Source: GAS188 sp044445965 (GTDB lineage Bacteria; Pseudomonadota; Alphaproteobacteria; Rhizobiales; Beijerinckiaceae). Taken from it: a stretch of DNA of 61,161 nucleotides. Below the pieces are notes generated by a model. That model was not told where the DNA came from, ran no database searches, and worked only from the letters and a program-made list of their open reading frames with translations. A program made the position numbers and the translations under genes. The stretch is taken from assembly GCA_044445965.1 (NCBI GenBank), contig JBIOEJ010000018.1:1-61161 (forward strand). Direction: 5' to 3'. Position 1 is the stretch's first letter; every line of letters starts with the position of its first letter. This document shows, one piece after another, positions 7,869 through 16,741 of the stretch.

Positions 7869-8999
7869 TCACCGGACGCTTTGATATCCTCCCCGAACGC
7901 CGTGAGGCGAGAGAACGAGCTGACCCACGCTGATCCGCCGCGAACGGAAGCCGCCAGCGCAGGAGAGAAGATAATATTCCCACATGCGGCAGAAGCGCTC
8001 CCCGTCTCGGCCCCTCCCCTCCATCAGTGTGGCCACGGCGGCGCGATTGGATTGGAATTTGTCGTTCCAAGCCATGAGCGTCCTGTCATAGTCCGCACCG
8101 AAATTATGCACATCCTCGACGGTGAACAGCGCGTGTATAGCCGTGCCGATCTGCCCCAAGGTCGGCAGCGCTCCATTGGGGAAGATATATTTGTCGATCC
8201 ATGGATCGAGGGCATACGGCTCGTTTGCCCAGATGGTATGGAGCAGGAATAATCCATCCTCCCGCAGCAGGCGTCGGATCGTTTCGAAATAGACCCGATA
8301 ATTCTTCGGCCCGACATGTTCGAACATGCCCATGGAGACGATGTGATCGAAGGGGCCCGAGGCGCAATCGCGGTAATCCTCGAGACGCGGCTCCACAGGA
8401 AGTCCGGCATAGCGTCTGCGGCCATACTCGACTTGCTCCTTCGAGATGGTGACGCCCGTGCAATTTGCCCCGTAGCGCTCAGCGGCGAAGCCCATGAAGG
8501 CACTCCATCCGCAGCCGATGTCGAGCACACGCTCTCCGGCGCGCAATCCAATCTTCCGGCAGATGAGGTCGAGCTTGCGGTCTTGCGCTTCATCGAGCGT
8601 GCGCGCGTCCCGCCAATAGGCACAGCTTCCGGTGAGACGGCTGTCGAAGGTGGCTTCGAAGACCTCGACGGGGAGGTCATAATGGACATCGGCCACTTGC
8701 CGTGCCCGCCGCCTGGTCTGCCTGTTCTGCAGCTTCGACTTGGCGACCAGCAGCGCCAAATTCATCGAAAGCGGGAGCCGATCTCCCAGGTGCGCTTCGA
8801 CGGCGCGGGCGAAGAACTCGTCCAGCCGCTCGCAGCTGAACCAGCCGTCCATATAGGCCTCTCCGAGGCCCATCGAGCCGTTCGCGAGAACGCGGGCATA
8901 CAGCGCCTCGTTGTGAACCCGGATATCCCAGGGATTGCGGCCATTGATTTCGATGCGCGCCCGCGAAAGCAAGTCGCGAACGACCGATTCGGTTTTCAT
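7869..8999 (-). CDS. cfa: Cyclopropane-fatty-acyl-phospholipid synthase
   Basis: This enzyme uses S-adenosylmethionine to turn cis double bonds of membrane phospholipid acyl chains into cyclopropane rings. From the ATG at 8999 it has 376 residues, close to the E. coli enzyme. Recognisable stretches are LGLGEAYMDGWF, VHYDLPVEVFE, SCAYWRDA, the SAM site VLDIGCGWSAF (about 158-168), VSMGMFEHVGPKNY, DPWIDKYIFPNG and VHNFGADYDRTLMAW. An in-frame GTG at 9017 is an alternative start; neither has a strong ribosome site. It is transcribed divergently from the ampG-like gene. Confidence 0.93.
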   Translation of the reverse strand: MKTESVVRDLLSRARIEINGRNPWDIRVHNEALYARVLANGSMGLGEAYMDGWFSCERLDEFFARAVEAHLGDRLPLSMNLALLVAKSKLQNRQTRRRARQVADVHYDLPVEVFEATFDSRLTGSCAYWRDARTLDEAQDRKLDLICRKIGLRAGERVLDIGCGWSAFMGFAAERYGANCTGVTISKEQVEYGRRRYAGLPVEPRLEDYRDCASGPFDHIVSMGMFEHVGPKNYRVYFETIRRLLREDGLFLLHTIWANEPYALDPWIDKYIFPNGALPTLGQIGTAIHALFTVEDVHNFGADYDRTLMAWNDKFQSNRAAVATLMEGRGRDGERFCRMWEYYLLSCAGGFRSRRISVGQLVLSPHGVRGGYQSVR

Positions 9000-9340
9000 C
9001 GCTGAACGGCCCGACACCGCACCATGTTCCCGTGCCGCGACAAGCGGTTCGAGGCCGTCCAGGATTCAATCGTCAGATTGCCGCGACTCAATTCCGCCTC
9101 CTTCCGGGAGACAGCTTCGAACCAGCAAGGCTGCCCCGATAACCATTTGGTCGAAAGGAGCCAGCAATTCAATTCCCAAATCGGGCGGATGATCGTTCCG
9201 AGCGAGGCCCTCCGACCCGAGCCGCAAATGCCCTTTTTCCCTATCCCGCCCGCCATGCGATTCGGCCTCGCCCCCACATCCCCCGTGCGGGCGCAAGCGC
9301 GACATGCTCGAGCTTGCGCCGAATCGTGTCAATGTGAAGC
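9000..9340. other. Gene-free divergent region between cfa and the AmpG-like gene
   Basis: About 340 bases with no open frame that looks coding on either strand. It should hold the promoters of both divergent genes, but no clear -35/-10 pair, operator palindrome or repeat was recognised. Confidence 0.5.
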
Positions 9341-10657
9341 ATGATCTCGATCGCAAAACGTTGGCCTCTCATCGCCGATATCATCGCCGACCGTCGTCTG
9401 GCGCTGATGCTGGCGTTCGGCTTCAGCTCAGGCTTGCCGTTCCTGCTCGTGTTCTCGACACAGTCCGCCTGGCTGCGCGAGGCCGGCGTCTCACGAACCG
9501 AGATCGGGCTTTTGAGCTATGTCGCGCTTGCCTATACGTTCAAGTTCCTCTGGGCGCCCGTCATCGATACCCTCGATCTGCCGGTTCTGGCGCGGCTTCT
9601 CGGCCGCCGCCGCGCTTGGATGCTCGCCGCCCAGCTCGGCGTCGCCGGCGGGCTTGCGAGCCTGGCCTTCGCGGATCCTGCCCATTCGCTCACCTGGACG
9701 ATCGTCTGTGCCTTCTGCGTCGCCTTCACCTCGGCGACGCAGGATGTCGTGGTCGATGGCTGGCGGATCGATGCGGCGCCCGCCGAGCGCCAAGGTCTCA
9801 TGTCGGCGACCTACCAGCTCGGTTACCGCCTCGCACTCCTGTGCGCCGGCGCGGGCGCCCTCTACATCGCGGATTTCGTGAGCTGGCGAAGCGCCTATCT
9901 CGCCATGGCGGCGCTGATGGCGGTCGGCGTGACAGCCTGTCTGCTGGCGCCTCGCCAAGCACGAGACAAAGCGCCGCTCACCGCGACCGCGGCCCCGGGC
10001 CGGCGATCGGCCCTTGGCTCTTCCTTCGTCGAACCGCTCGCCGATCTTGTTCGTCGCAACGGGCGAATGCTCATCCTGATCCTGGCGCTCGTGGCGCTCT
10101 ATCGGCTGCCGGACTTCGTCTCCGGCGTAATGGCGAACCCGCTCTATATCGACCTCGGCTTCTCCAAATCCGATATCGCGACGGTCTCGAAGATCTATGG
10201 CGTCTGGGTCGGCATGGCCGGCGCTTTCGCAGGCGGGCTTGCGGTGTCGCGCCTCGGCTTGATGCCGGCGCTCCTTTGCGGGGGCATCGCCGCCTCCTTG
10301 TCGCATCTCACACTGGCTTGGCTCGCCGCCAGCGGCGCGAGGCTCGACCTCCTGACGCTCGCCATCAGCGTCGAGAACTTCGCCTCCGGCTTCGCAGGGA
10401 CTGCGTTGATCGCCTATATGTCGTCCTTGACCTCACCCCTCTACGCCGCGACCCAATACGCCCTGCTCTCCTCGCTTTATGCGCTGCCCGGAAAGCTCGT
10501 CGGCGGCTTGTCCGGCCTGATGGTCGACAGCTTCGGCTACCCGACCTTCTTCGTCATGACCTCGACCATCGGCATTCCGGTCGTGCTGCTGTGCCTCGTC
10601 GTCTGGCGCGGTCTTGCGGCTTTCGGCCCCTCGCGGAAGGTGGCTGAAGGAACGTGA
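9341..10657 (+). CDS. AmpG-like MFS muropeptide permease
   Basis: A 438-residue major facilitator with about 12 membrane spans. AmpG proteins import anhydromuropeptides released during wall turnover and so feed peptidoglycan recycling and, in some species, beta-lactamase induction. The AmpG signature is the N-terminal FGFSSGLPFLLVFST with WLREAGVSRTEIG, the YTFKFLWAPVID segment, SATQDVVVDGWRIDA and the second-half DFVSGVMANPLYIDLGFS. It is convergent with the M24 peptidase gene, only 30 bases away. Related transporters may carry other solutes, so no gene symbol is given. Confidence 0.85.
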   Translation: MISIAKRWPLIADIIADRRLALMLAFGFSSGLPFLLVFSTQSAWLREAGVSRTEIGLLSYVALAYTFKFLWAPVIDTLDLPVLARLLGRRRAWMLAAQLGVAGGLASLAFADPAHSLTWTIVCAFCVAFTSATQDVVVDGWRIDAAPAERQGLMSATYQLGYRLALLCAGAGALYIADFVSWRSAYLAMAALMAVGVTACLLAPRQARDKAPLTATAAPGRRSALGSSFVEPLADLVRRNGRMLILILALVALYRLPDFVSGVMANPLYIDLGFSKSDIATVSKIYGVWVGMAGAFAGGLAVSRLGLMPALLCGGIAASLSHLTLAWLAASGARLDLLTLAISVENFASGFAGTALIAYMSSLTSPLYAATQYALLSSLYALPGKLVGGLSGLMVDSFGYPTFFVMTSTIGIPVVLLCLVVWRGLAAFGPSRKVAEGT

Positions 10658-10687
10658 GCGAGACCGACGCTTCTCGCGATTGCGTCA

Positions 10688-11875
10688 TCAACCCCCCTGC
10701 GCCCGGTTCCAGCCTCGGCCCGTATCGCCGAAGCCTTCACAGCCCTCCTCGGTCACCATGACCGTATCCTCGAGCTTGATGAAGCCGCGCTTGGGATGGG
10801 CCATGGTGGTCTCGATGGAAATCACCATGTCCGCCTCGAGCGGCCGGGTTTCGTCGTATCCGGGATAGGGTACCGGCCCACGGCTCGTCAGGCGCGGCGC
10901 CTCGTGGCTGACGAGGCCCATCCCATGCGCCACGAACTCGAGATACGGCTTGTGGGGCGAGGTCTCCAGAAGCGCGTGCGCCGCAGCGAAGATCTCCCCG
11001 CCCGCAGCGCCGCGGCGGATCGGGCGGCGCACCCGACGCTGGATCTGGTCGATCACGCCGAGAAGCTCCTCGAGCTCGGCGTCCGGCTCGCCGAGAATCC
11101 CCATCCGGCACAGATCGCCGATATAGCCTTTATAATTCCCCCCGGAATCGAGGGAGAAGATGTCGCCTCGCTCGAGGCGCTGGTCGGAAGGCGCGCGGTT
11201 GAGGCTCGTGCCGGCGGTGATCAGGCAATATTCGAAGGTGAGCCCGCGCCCGACCTCCTCGCGCCGCAGCCGGTCGACAAGCTCGTTCTTCGTTACACCC
11301 GGCGCGCAGCCCCCGAATACGGCGAGCATCGACGCCACGACCCGCTCCGACGCCTCCCGCAGCAGCGCGAGCTCGGCCTTCGTCTTCCGCGCCCTCAGCC
11401 TTTCCAACGGAAAATGGGCGTCGACGATCTCGCAATTGCCGAGCCCATCCTCCAAGGTCTTGGCGCAGTCCCAAGGCAGGAATGCCGCCTCGACCCCGAC
11501 CTTGCCGACGGGAACGCCCAAGCCCTTGATGTGCTCGACGGCACGCCGCATCGCCTGCGTGCTCGAACCGGTCGTCGTGTCCACGACTTTCGGCCAGAAT
11601 CTGCCGAGTTGCTTCTCGTAGCTCTCCAGCCTGTAGCCGATATAGGCGGAATTGTCGGGGCGGCCCTTCTGATAGATCAGCACCGGCAGGTAGCGGCTGA
11701 CCCCGATCGCGTCCATGTAGTCGAAGAAGAAGAAGCGATATCCGCCGAGCAGATATTGCACATTGTGCTTGGAGGTGGCGACGAGGACGTCGATGCCCTC
11801 ATCATCGAGCAGAGCATCGAGCCGCGCCGTATCGAAGGGCGCTTCTTTCGCGACATCGTGTCGGGCTTCGGGCAT
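10688..11875 (-). CDS. M24-family metallopeptidase (Xaa-Pro dipeptidase/creatinase fold)
   Basis: A 395-residue pita-bread-fold enzyme. The N-terminal creatinase-like domain (about 15-165) is followed by the catalytic domain. The five metal ligands can be placed: the two aspartates in FSLDSGGNYKGYIGDLCRMG, the histidine in FVAHGMGLVSHE, and the glutamates in VISIETT and IKLEDTV. Members cleave Xaa-Pro bonds or act on small C-N compounds, so substrate is open. The ATG at 11875 has GAGGAG 8 bases upstream. No operon partner is evident. Confidence 0.88.
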   Translation of the reverse strand: MPEARHDVAKEAPFDTARLDALLDDEGIDVLVATSKHNVQYLLGGYRFFFFDYMDAIGVSRYLPVLIYQKGRPDNSAYIGYRLESYEKQLGRFWPKVVDTTTGSSTQAMRRAVEHIKGLGVPVGKVGVEAAFLPWDCAKTLEDGLGNCEIVDAHFPLERLRARKTKAELALLREASERVVASMLAVFGGCAPGVTKNELVDRLRREEVGRGLTFEYCLITAGTSLNRAPSDQRLERGDIFSLDSGGNYKGYIGDLCRMGILGEPDAELEELLGVIDQIQRRVRRPIRRGAAGGEIFAAAHALLETSPHKPYLEFVAHGMGLVSHEAPRLTSRGPVPYPGYDETRPLEADMVISIETTMAHPKRGFIKLEDTVMVTEEGCEGFGDTGRGWNRAQGG

Positions 11876-12098
11876 TTCATCACTCCTCTCGAGGGATCGA
11901 TTTGACGTGGGGCGCGCGCGAGGTCGCCCTCCGGACTCAATTGAATCGCATAAGGCGGCGCGCCCTGGTCAGAGCCAAGCGGTCAACCCACGCCCCTTTA
12001 TCACATCTATTTCGTCGACGAGACAGGCCGCATAGTCGCCGGGGAGGATCACGAGTGCGACAATGACGCGTCGGCCGTCAAGGTCGCGCGGACCGCTC

Positions 12099-12611
12099 TC
12101 AAGCGATCAAGTCGCCGATCCAGCAACGCCGTTCGGCCTCGATATGCCAAGCCATGGCTTCGGCTGCGCCCGGGGCGGGATCAGGCACGTCCTTGAGGAC
12201 TTCGCGGCCGTTCTCCCACCCCCGGCTATGCGAGTATCTCGCTCTGGCGCTCAGCCGAAGCGTTCCGGCCGGGCCTTCGAGATGCACATATCCTTCGGCA
12301 GGAAAAAAGATTCCGGCAAGGTGCACCGATTGCAAGCGCTGCCGCACGAGCAGGAAAGCGCTCGTCGGCGTGTCAGGGCATTCGGATACGAGAATGCCGA
12401 GCAGCGTATTGTGCGGCTTGAGGCCGCCCGGGGCCAAATCCGCATTTTCGTCGCACTCGCCCGTGGTGGAGATGCTGAGATACTCGCCATCCCCTCCCCA
12501 ACGGGATACGACGATCCATTCGCGGGTCCTTGTATGAATGGCGGCCGGCTTGGCATAATCCGACAAGGCGATATTCGCGGACATCGCAAGGACGAATCCC
12601 CTCTCGAGCAT
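12099..12611 (-). CDS. Unrecognised protein divergent from the YcaO gene
   Basis: A 170-residue protein whose family I do not recognise. It has no signal peptide or membrane span. The composition is mixed, with a beta-rich middle (REWIVVSRWGGDGEYLSIS, then FLLVRQRLQSVHLAGIFF). It is transcribed away from the YcaO gene with 112 bases between the starts, so the two may share a regulatory region. The ATG at 12611 has GAGG 8 bases upstream; a second ATG at 12584 is possible. Its coding status rests on the length, start context and codon bias and not on homology. Confidence 0.55.
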   Translation of the reverse strand: MLERGFVLAMSANIALSDYAKPAAIHTRTREWIVVSRWGGDGEYLSISTTGECDENADLAPGGLKPHNTLLGILVSECPDTPTSAFLLVRQRLQSVHLAGIFFPAEGYVHLEGPAGTLRLSARARYSHSRGWENGREVLKDVPDPAPGAAEAMAWHIEAERRCWIGDLIA

Positions 12612-12723
12612 GGTTCTGTCCTCACCGATGCTGCACTGCCTATCGATGGTTCATGGCGCTCACCGGCGTTACTTATCCGTGAAACAAGCTTTCGGTGCCC
12701 TCGGTCGCTGAGGAGGCTGACCA

Positions 12724-14079
12724 TTGGAGATCCCGGCGGAACTGTGGGAGCGGGCCGCGTCGGCGCTGCTGGCACAAGACGGCGCGCAGGATCGCGAGGC
12801 GGAGGCGTTGCTCGCCGCCCTCGACTACAGGCGCTCGGCTGCCGACGCGCTGGACCCACCGCATGCGAAGCTGATGCGCGAGCACCGCGCGACGCTTTTG
12901 AAAATCGCGGGGAAATTCAAGCGTGTCTTCCAACTTCATGCCCCGGCCGCGCCCGGATTGGCATGCTTCGGGGCACAGTTCAGCCCGGAATTGACCGGAG
13001 CCCTGCATGAGGGAGCGCCGGACATGTCCGTTTCCGGGGTCGGAACGACGCTCCAGGATGGCTTTCAAGCCTGCATCGGGGAGGGCATCGAATTCCTGTC
13101 GCATCTCGAGACCGGTGGTGAATCCCTCGAGACGGCCGATCCGGCAGAGCAACTCGCAACGTTCAGCGCGGGCTCGCGGGCTTTCCTCGCCGAGTTGATC
13201 GAAGGAAACATCCCGGCCGGGGCGAAGATGACCTGGTGCCGAGGCAGGAGGCTCGCCGATGGGGGCGAGGTCCTTCTGCCGGCCGATATCTGCTTGCGGC
13301 GCCCGCAGGCCCGTCGAGAGTTGTCGCCCCCCTTCCTGCTCGGGACCGGCACGGCCGCGGGCGAAAGCTTCGAGGCGGCAGCGCTGCACGGCCTCCTCGA
13401 GCTTATCGAGCGAGACGCGGCCGGAGTGTGGTGGCGCGGCGGCCGGCGCGCCAGGATGATCGGCCTCGATGACGAGGGCTGGCAGACGGCGAACAAGCTG
13501 CTCATCGATCTGAGGCGCGGGGCGAGCGGGCGCCGAAGCTGGCTCCTCGACATCACGACGGATGTCGCAGTGCCCTGCGCGGCCGCCATATCATGCTCGC
13601 CTGACGGCTTCGGCTTCGCTTTCGGTCTGGCTGCCCGCCTGACGATGCGCGAGGCGATGCGCTCGGCGATATTGGAAATGTGTCAGATCGAACTCGCCGA
13701 CGCAGTCGTCGAGGCCAAGCGGCGAGCGAGGGGCGCAAGCTCGCTCAACGGTCGCGATCTCGCTCATTTGCGCCGCGCAACCTCCATCGACGCCGAGCGC
13801 TGCGAGTTGCTGCACCCCCTCCCACCCAGGCCTGCCTCGGTTGGTGAAAGCTTCGTGGGTTCCCCTCCCCTTCAAGCTATCGTGCACCGCTTGGCGGCGC
13901 TCGACATCGAGGTGTTCGCAGTCGATCTCCGGCGTGCATCCTTGAACGTGCCGGCGGCTCGCATCATCGCTCCGGGCCTTCAGTTGGAGCCGTCCGAGAT
14001 GACGACGCCACGGCTCCAAGCCGCGATCCTGGAAACGGGTGGAGGGGCGCGGCATACGAAGGGCGAGCGGTTGTTGTAG
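12724..14079 (+). CDS. YcaO-domain ATP-dependent protein, stand-alone
   Basis: A 451-residue member of the YcaO superfamily, whose enzymes use ATP to activate peptide backbone amides (azoline or thioamide formation) or modify ribosomal protein S12. All three ATP-site blocks are visible: VSGVGTTLQDGFQACIGEGIE (E120, E123), GTGTAAGESFEAAALHGLLE with LIERDA (E226, E229, R230) and ILEMCQIELADA (E317, Q320, E322). The proline-rich C-terminus (PxPxP) typical of azoline cyclodehydratases is absent; the protein ends ...GGARHTKGERLL. No partner (E1-like, ocin-ThiF or TfuA) gene is next to it. Translation starts at TTG, chosen because AGGAGG lies 7 bases before it. A large BTAD regulator follows 105 bases later. 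Confidence 0.85.
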   Translation: MEIPAELWERAASALLAQDGAQDREAEALLAALDYRRSAADALDPPHAKLMREHRATLLKIAGKFKRVFQLHAPAAPGLACFGAQFSPELTGALHEGAPDMSVSGVGTTLQDGFQACIGEGIEFLSHLETGGESLETADPAEQLATFSAGSRAFLAELIEGNIPAGAKMTWCRGRRLADGGEVLLPADICLRRPQARRELSPPFLLGTGTAAGESFEAAALHGLLELIERDAAGVWWRGGRRARMIGLDDEGWQTANKLLIDLRRGASGRRSWLLDITTDVAVPCAAAISCSPDGFGFAFGLAARLTMREAMRSAILEMCQIELADAVVEAKRRARGASSLNGRDLAHLRRATSIDAERCELLHPLPPRPASVGESFVGSPPLQAIVHRLAALDIEVFAVDLRRASLNVPAARIIAPGLQLEPSEMTTPRLQAAILETGGGARHTKGERLL

Positions 14080-14184
14080 CATCTCGCCTCAGCCTTCTCC
14101 CATTGGACGACGCCTGAGCGGTATCCAATTCGCTTGAAAAAGCTTAGAAGTTCTCGGGGCCAATGCTTCGGCAGGACGTAATTT

Positions 14185-16281
14185 ATGCTGGATAGGCGGG
14201 CCGGCGAGCCCAAGCCACGCAGCAAGCGGAGCGGGCGAGATCCGGCGGACGGGCGTGCGACCCTGTCGATCTCGATCATCGGCCCGTTCTCGGCGAGTTG
14301 CGGCAAAAGAGCGATCAAGTTCAAGACCCGCAAGGCCGGCGCGGTGCTCGCCTACCTCGCTCTGTCCGAAACCAAGCAGGAGAACCGCGAAAGGCTGGTC
14401 GGCTTTCTGTGGAGCCTTTCGGAGGAGGCGAAGGCGCGAACATCGCTGCGCCAGATCCTTTACGATATGCGCCGAGCCCTCTCGAAAGCCGGCTTCGACG
14501 GGCTGCAGACCGGCAAGCTCACGGTCGCGCTCGACGGCGCGAACGTCGATGTCGACCTTTTGCAGGTCATCGCTCAGGCCGACGCATTTCGGGCCCACCC
14601 GCTTCTGCTGCATACGCCCCAATTGACGGACAGGCTGTTCGAAGGCTTGGAAGACCTCGATCCATCGTTTCGCGTCTGGATTCGCGCCAAGCGGCAGACG
14701 ATCCAGGACCGCTTGCTGCGCAGCCTGAATGCGGGGTTGGCGAGCCGCGACGTCCGGCCCGCGATCAAGCAGGAGCTCGCCGCCGCCATCCTCAATCTCG
14801 ACCCGACCCATGAGGAGGCGTGCCGCTACGCCATGGAGGCTCGTGCGGTCGCTGGCGACGTCGCCGGCGCCGTGCGTCTCTACAAATCGCTTTGGGACCT
14901 GCTCGACGAGGAATACGGCATGGAGCCGAGCCCCGAGACACAGGTCCTCGTGGCCCGCATCAAGCTCGGAGAGTTCGAGCGCCAGGCGGAGCAGCGAACC
15001 TCCGAGGGGATTGACGAGGAAAGCTCACCCCAAGCATCTGCATTCCCCCCAACACCAAGGCGTGCCTTGCAGATGGCGCTGCTGCTCGCCCCCTTCGAAA
15101 TGAACGGCGTTGGCCCGGACAAGCTCCATCTCGTGAGCGGCTTTCGCCACCATCTTGCGGCTTGCCTGGTACGATTTCGCGAGTGGAGTGTCGTCGACAA
15201 CAGTTCAGCCTTGATCCATTCACCTCCTGGATCTTCGGCCGCTGCCGAGTACACGCTCGACGCCACGGCTTACCAGGCTGGTTCCACGATCAATATGGTA
15301 CTGACCCTACACCAAACGGCTGAGGGGCTGTACGTGTGGAGTGACAGCTTCGAGCTCACTCTTGAAACTTGGTTCGAGGCTCAGCAACGGGTTATCCGCG
15401 GCCTGACATCATCCCTCAACGTGCAACTATCGACGGAGCGTCTCAAGAGACTAGCGGCACAGCCGGATGTTTCCCTCGAGACCTATGATCGGTGGCTACG
15501 CGGGCATGTACTCATCTTGCGATTTGACCCGGATAGCTGGAAGCGGGCCGAAACAATATTTGCGGACGCAACGCGCGACAGCCCCGATTTCTCGCCTCTC
15601 CACTCGAGCATCGTGCAAATGGCCAATACGGAGCATTTTGCTTTTCCGGGCTTGATCCGCGCACTCGCCAAAGCAAAGGCAACCGTCGAGCGCGCGAAGC
15701 TTGCTGTCCAACTCGATCCTGTCGACTCGCGCGCCCATTTGTGCCTCGGTTGGGCGCATGCTTTTGCCCATGATTACGATGAGGCGGCCCCGCATATGGA
15801 GATGGCGCGAGAGCTGAACTCAAACGATCCGGTGACGCTCGCCTCGTCCGCAGCCTATTGGGCCTTTTGCGGCGATGCGGAAAAGTCCGTCGCGCTGGCG
15901 CGGGAGGCCATGCTGCTGGCGTTCTCTCCCGCGCCGATTCACTGGGCCTACTACGCGTTCGCACACTTCCTTCACGGAGATTGGAATAGCGCGCTGCAAG
16001 CTACCGAACGCGCCCAAGACCTGGGAAGTACGGTACCAGCATGGCGAGCGGCCGCATTATTCCACCTCGGCAGGCGGGAGGAAGCGGCGAGCGAAGGTCG
16101 TCGCTTCCTCAACAACATCCGCTCGCGCTGGTTCGGCTCGGAACGACCTTCGGATCTTGCCATCGCACGGTGGGTCTTGCAGGCGCATCCGATCAGATGG
16201 CGGGCCCAATGGGAACTTTTGCGCGACGGTATTCGTGGAGCATCCATTCCCACGCATGGCATCGAGCACGGCGTCTGGTGA
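14185..16281 (+). CDS. BTAD-domain transcriptional regulator with TPR-rich C-terminus
   Basis: A 698-residue SARP/AfsR-like regulator. Residues about 26-118 form an OmpR-type winged helix (LSISIIGPFSASCGKRAIKF, then KAGAVLAYLALSE and RTSLRQILYDMRRAL). About 120-265 is the bacterial transcriptional activator domain (DLLQVIAQADAF, ending YGMEPSPETQVLVARIK). After a linker, about 295-420 resembles the sensor-like part of adenylate-cyclase-associated BTAD proteins, and about 430-680 is built from TPR-like helices (AKLAVQLDPVDSRAHLCLGW, EMARELNSNDPVTLASSAAY). It lacks an NB-ARC ATPase domain. It lies directly after the YcaO gene on the same strand and probably controls the local genes. Confidence 0.85.
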   Translation: MLDRRAGEPKPRSKRSGRDPADGRATLSISIIGPFSASCGKRAIKFKTRKAGAVLAYLALSETKQENRERLVGFLWSLSEEAKARTSLRQILYDMRRALSKAGFDGLQTGKLTVALDGANVDVDLLQVIAQADAFRAHPLLLHTPQLTDRLFEGLEDLDPSFRVWIRAKRQTIQDRLLRSLNAGLASRDVRPAIKQELAAAILNLDPTHEEACRYAMEARAVAGDVAGAVRLYKSLWDLLDEEYGMEPSPETQVLVARIKLGEFERQAEQRTSEGIDEESSPQASAFPPTPRRALQMALLLAPFEMNGVGPDKLHLVSGFRHHLAACLVRFREWSVVDNSSALIHSPPGSSAAAEYTLDATAYQAGSTINMVLTLHQTAEGLYVWSDSFELTLETWFEAQQRVIRGLTSSLNVQLSTERLKRLAAQPDVSLETYDRWLRGHVLILRFDPDSWKRAETIFADATRDSPDFSPLHSSIVQMANTEHFAFPGLIRALAKAKATVERAKLAVQLDPVDSRAHLCLGWAHAFAHDYDEAAPHMEMARELNSNDPVTLASSAAYWAFCGDAEKSVALAREAMLLAFSPAPIHWAYYAFAHFLHGDWNSALQATERAQDLGSTVPAWRAAALFHLGRREEAASEGRRFLNNIRSRWFGSERPSDLAIARWVLQAHPIRWRAQWELLRDGIRGASIPTHGIEHGVW

Positions 16282-16290
16282 CCTCTCGTC

Positions 16291-16701
16291 CTAGTAGCAG
16301 AGGCTGAGGGTGTAGTCTCCGATGCGCTCGGCATGAAGCTTCAGCCTGTCTGCGAAGGGAACGACCGGGTCCATGCCATTGAAGATGCGTTTGTAGAAAT
16401 CCGGGATAGGATAGGTCCAACCCGGCTGATCAATCAGCGATTCCGTATCTTCGATCATGTGCTTCGGCGGCAGGCGCACGACGATCTCGTCGATCTCAGG
16501 GTTCACGAACCTGATGGACTTCGCCCATTCGGGGACATTGGCGAAGATTTGCGCCGTCGCCAGCTGCTCCTTGAACTCCTCGATCGTCTTCGGCACCGGA
16601 TAGTCATTGCCGTCTTCGAGATAGTTCTTCCCGGTGGCCCAGGTTTTCACGAGCTTGCCCCACACTTCATGGTTGGTCACGCGCAAACGGTCGATAGCCA
16701 T
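16291..16701 (-). CDS. Unrecognised 136-residue protein following the haem peroxidase
   Basis: A soluble protein with no signal peptide that I cannot assign. It is rich in W, Y, P and charged residues and ends in ...ERIGDYTLSLCY. Internal landmarks are EVWGKLVKTWATGKNY near 12-27, RLPPKHMIEDTESLID near 76-91 and PIPDFYKRIFNGMDP near 98-112. It starts 40 bases downstream of the peroxidase stop, so the two probably form an operon, and it meets the BTAD regulator tail to tail with 9 bases between stops. It could be an accessory subunit or a substrate of the neighbouring enzymes; nothing proves either. Confidence 0.65.
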   Translation of the reverse strand: MAIDRLRVTNHEVWGKLVKTWATGKNYLEDGNDYPVPKTIEEFKEQLATAQIFANVPEWAKSIRFVNPEIDEIVVRLPPKHMIEDTESLIDQPGWTYPIPDFYKRIFNGMDPVVPFADRLKLHAERIGDYTLSLCY

Positions 16702-16741
16702 ATCCCAATCTCCCCTGTTTCAGTTGTCGGGTTTTCCCCTC

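Noticed and set aside
16291..16701. 136-residue protein as a nitrile-hydratase-type leader peptide precursor
   Set aside because: No nitrile-hydratase-like leader sequence or double-glycine cleavage site is visible.
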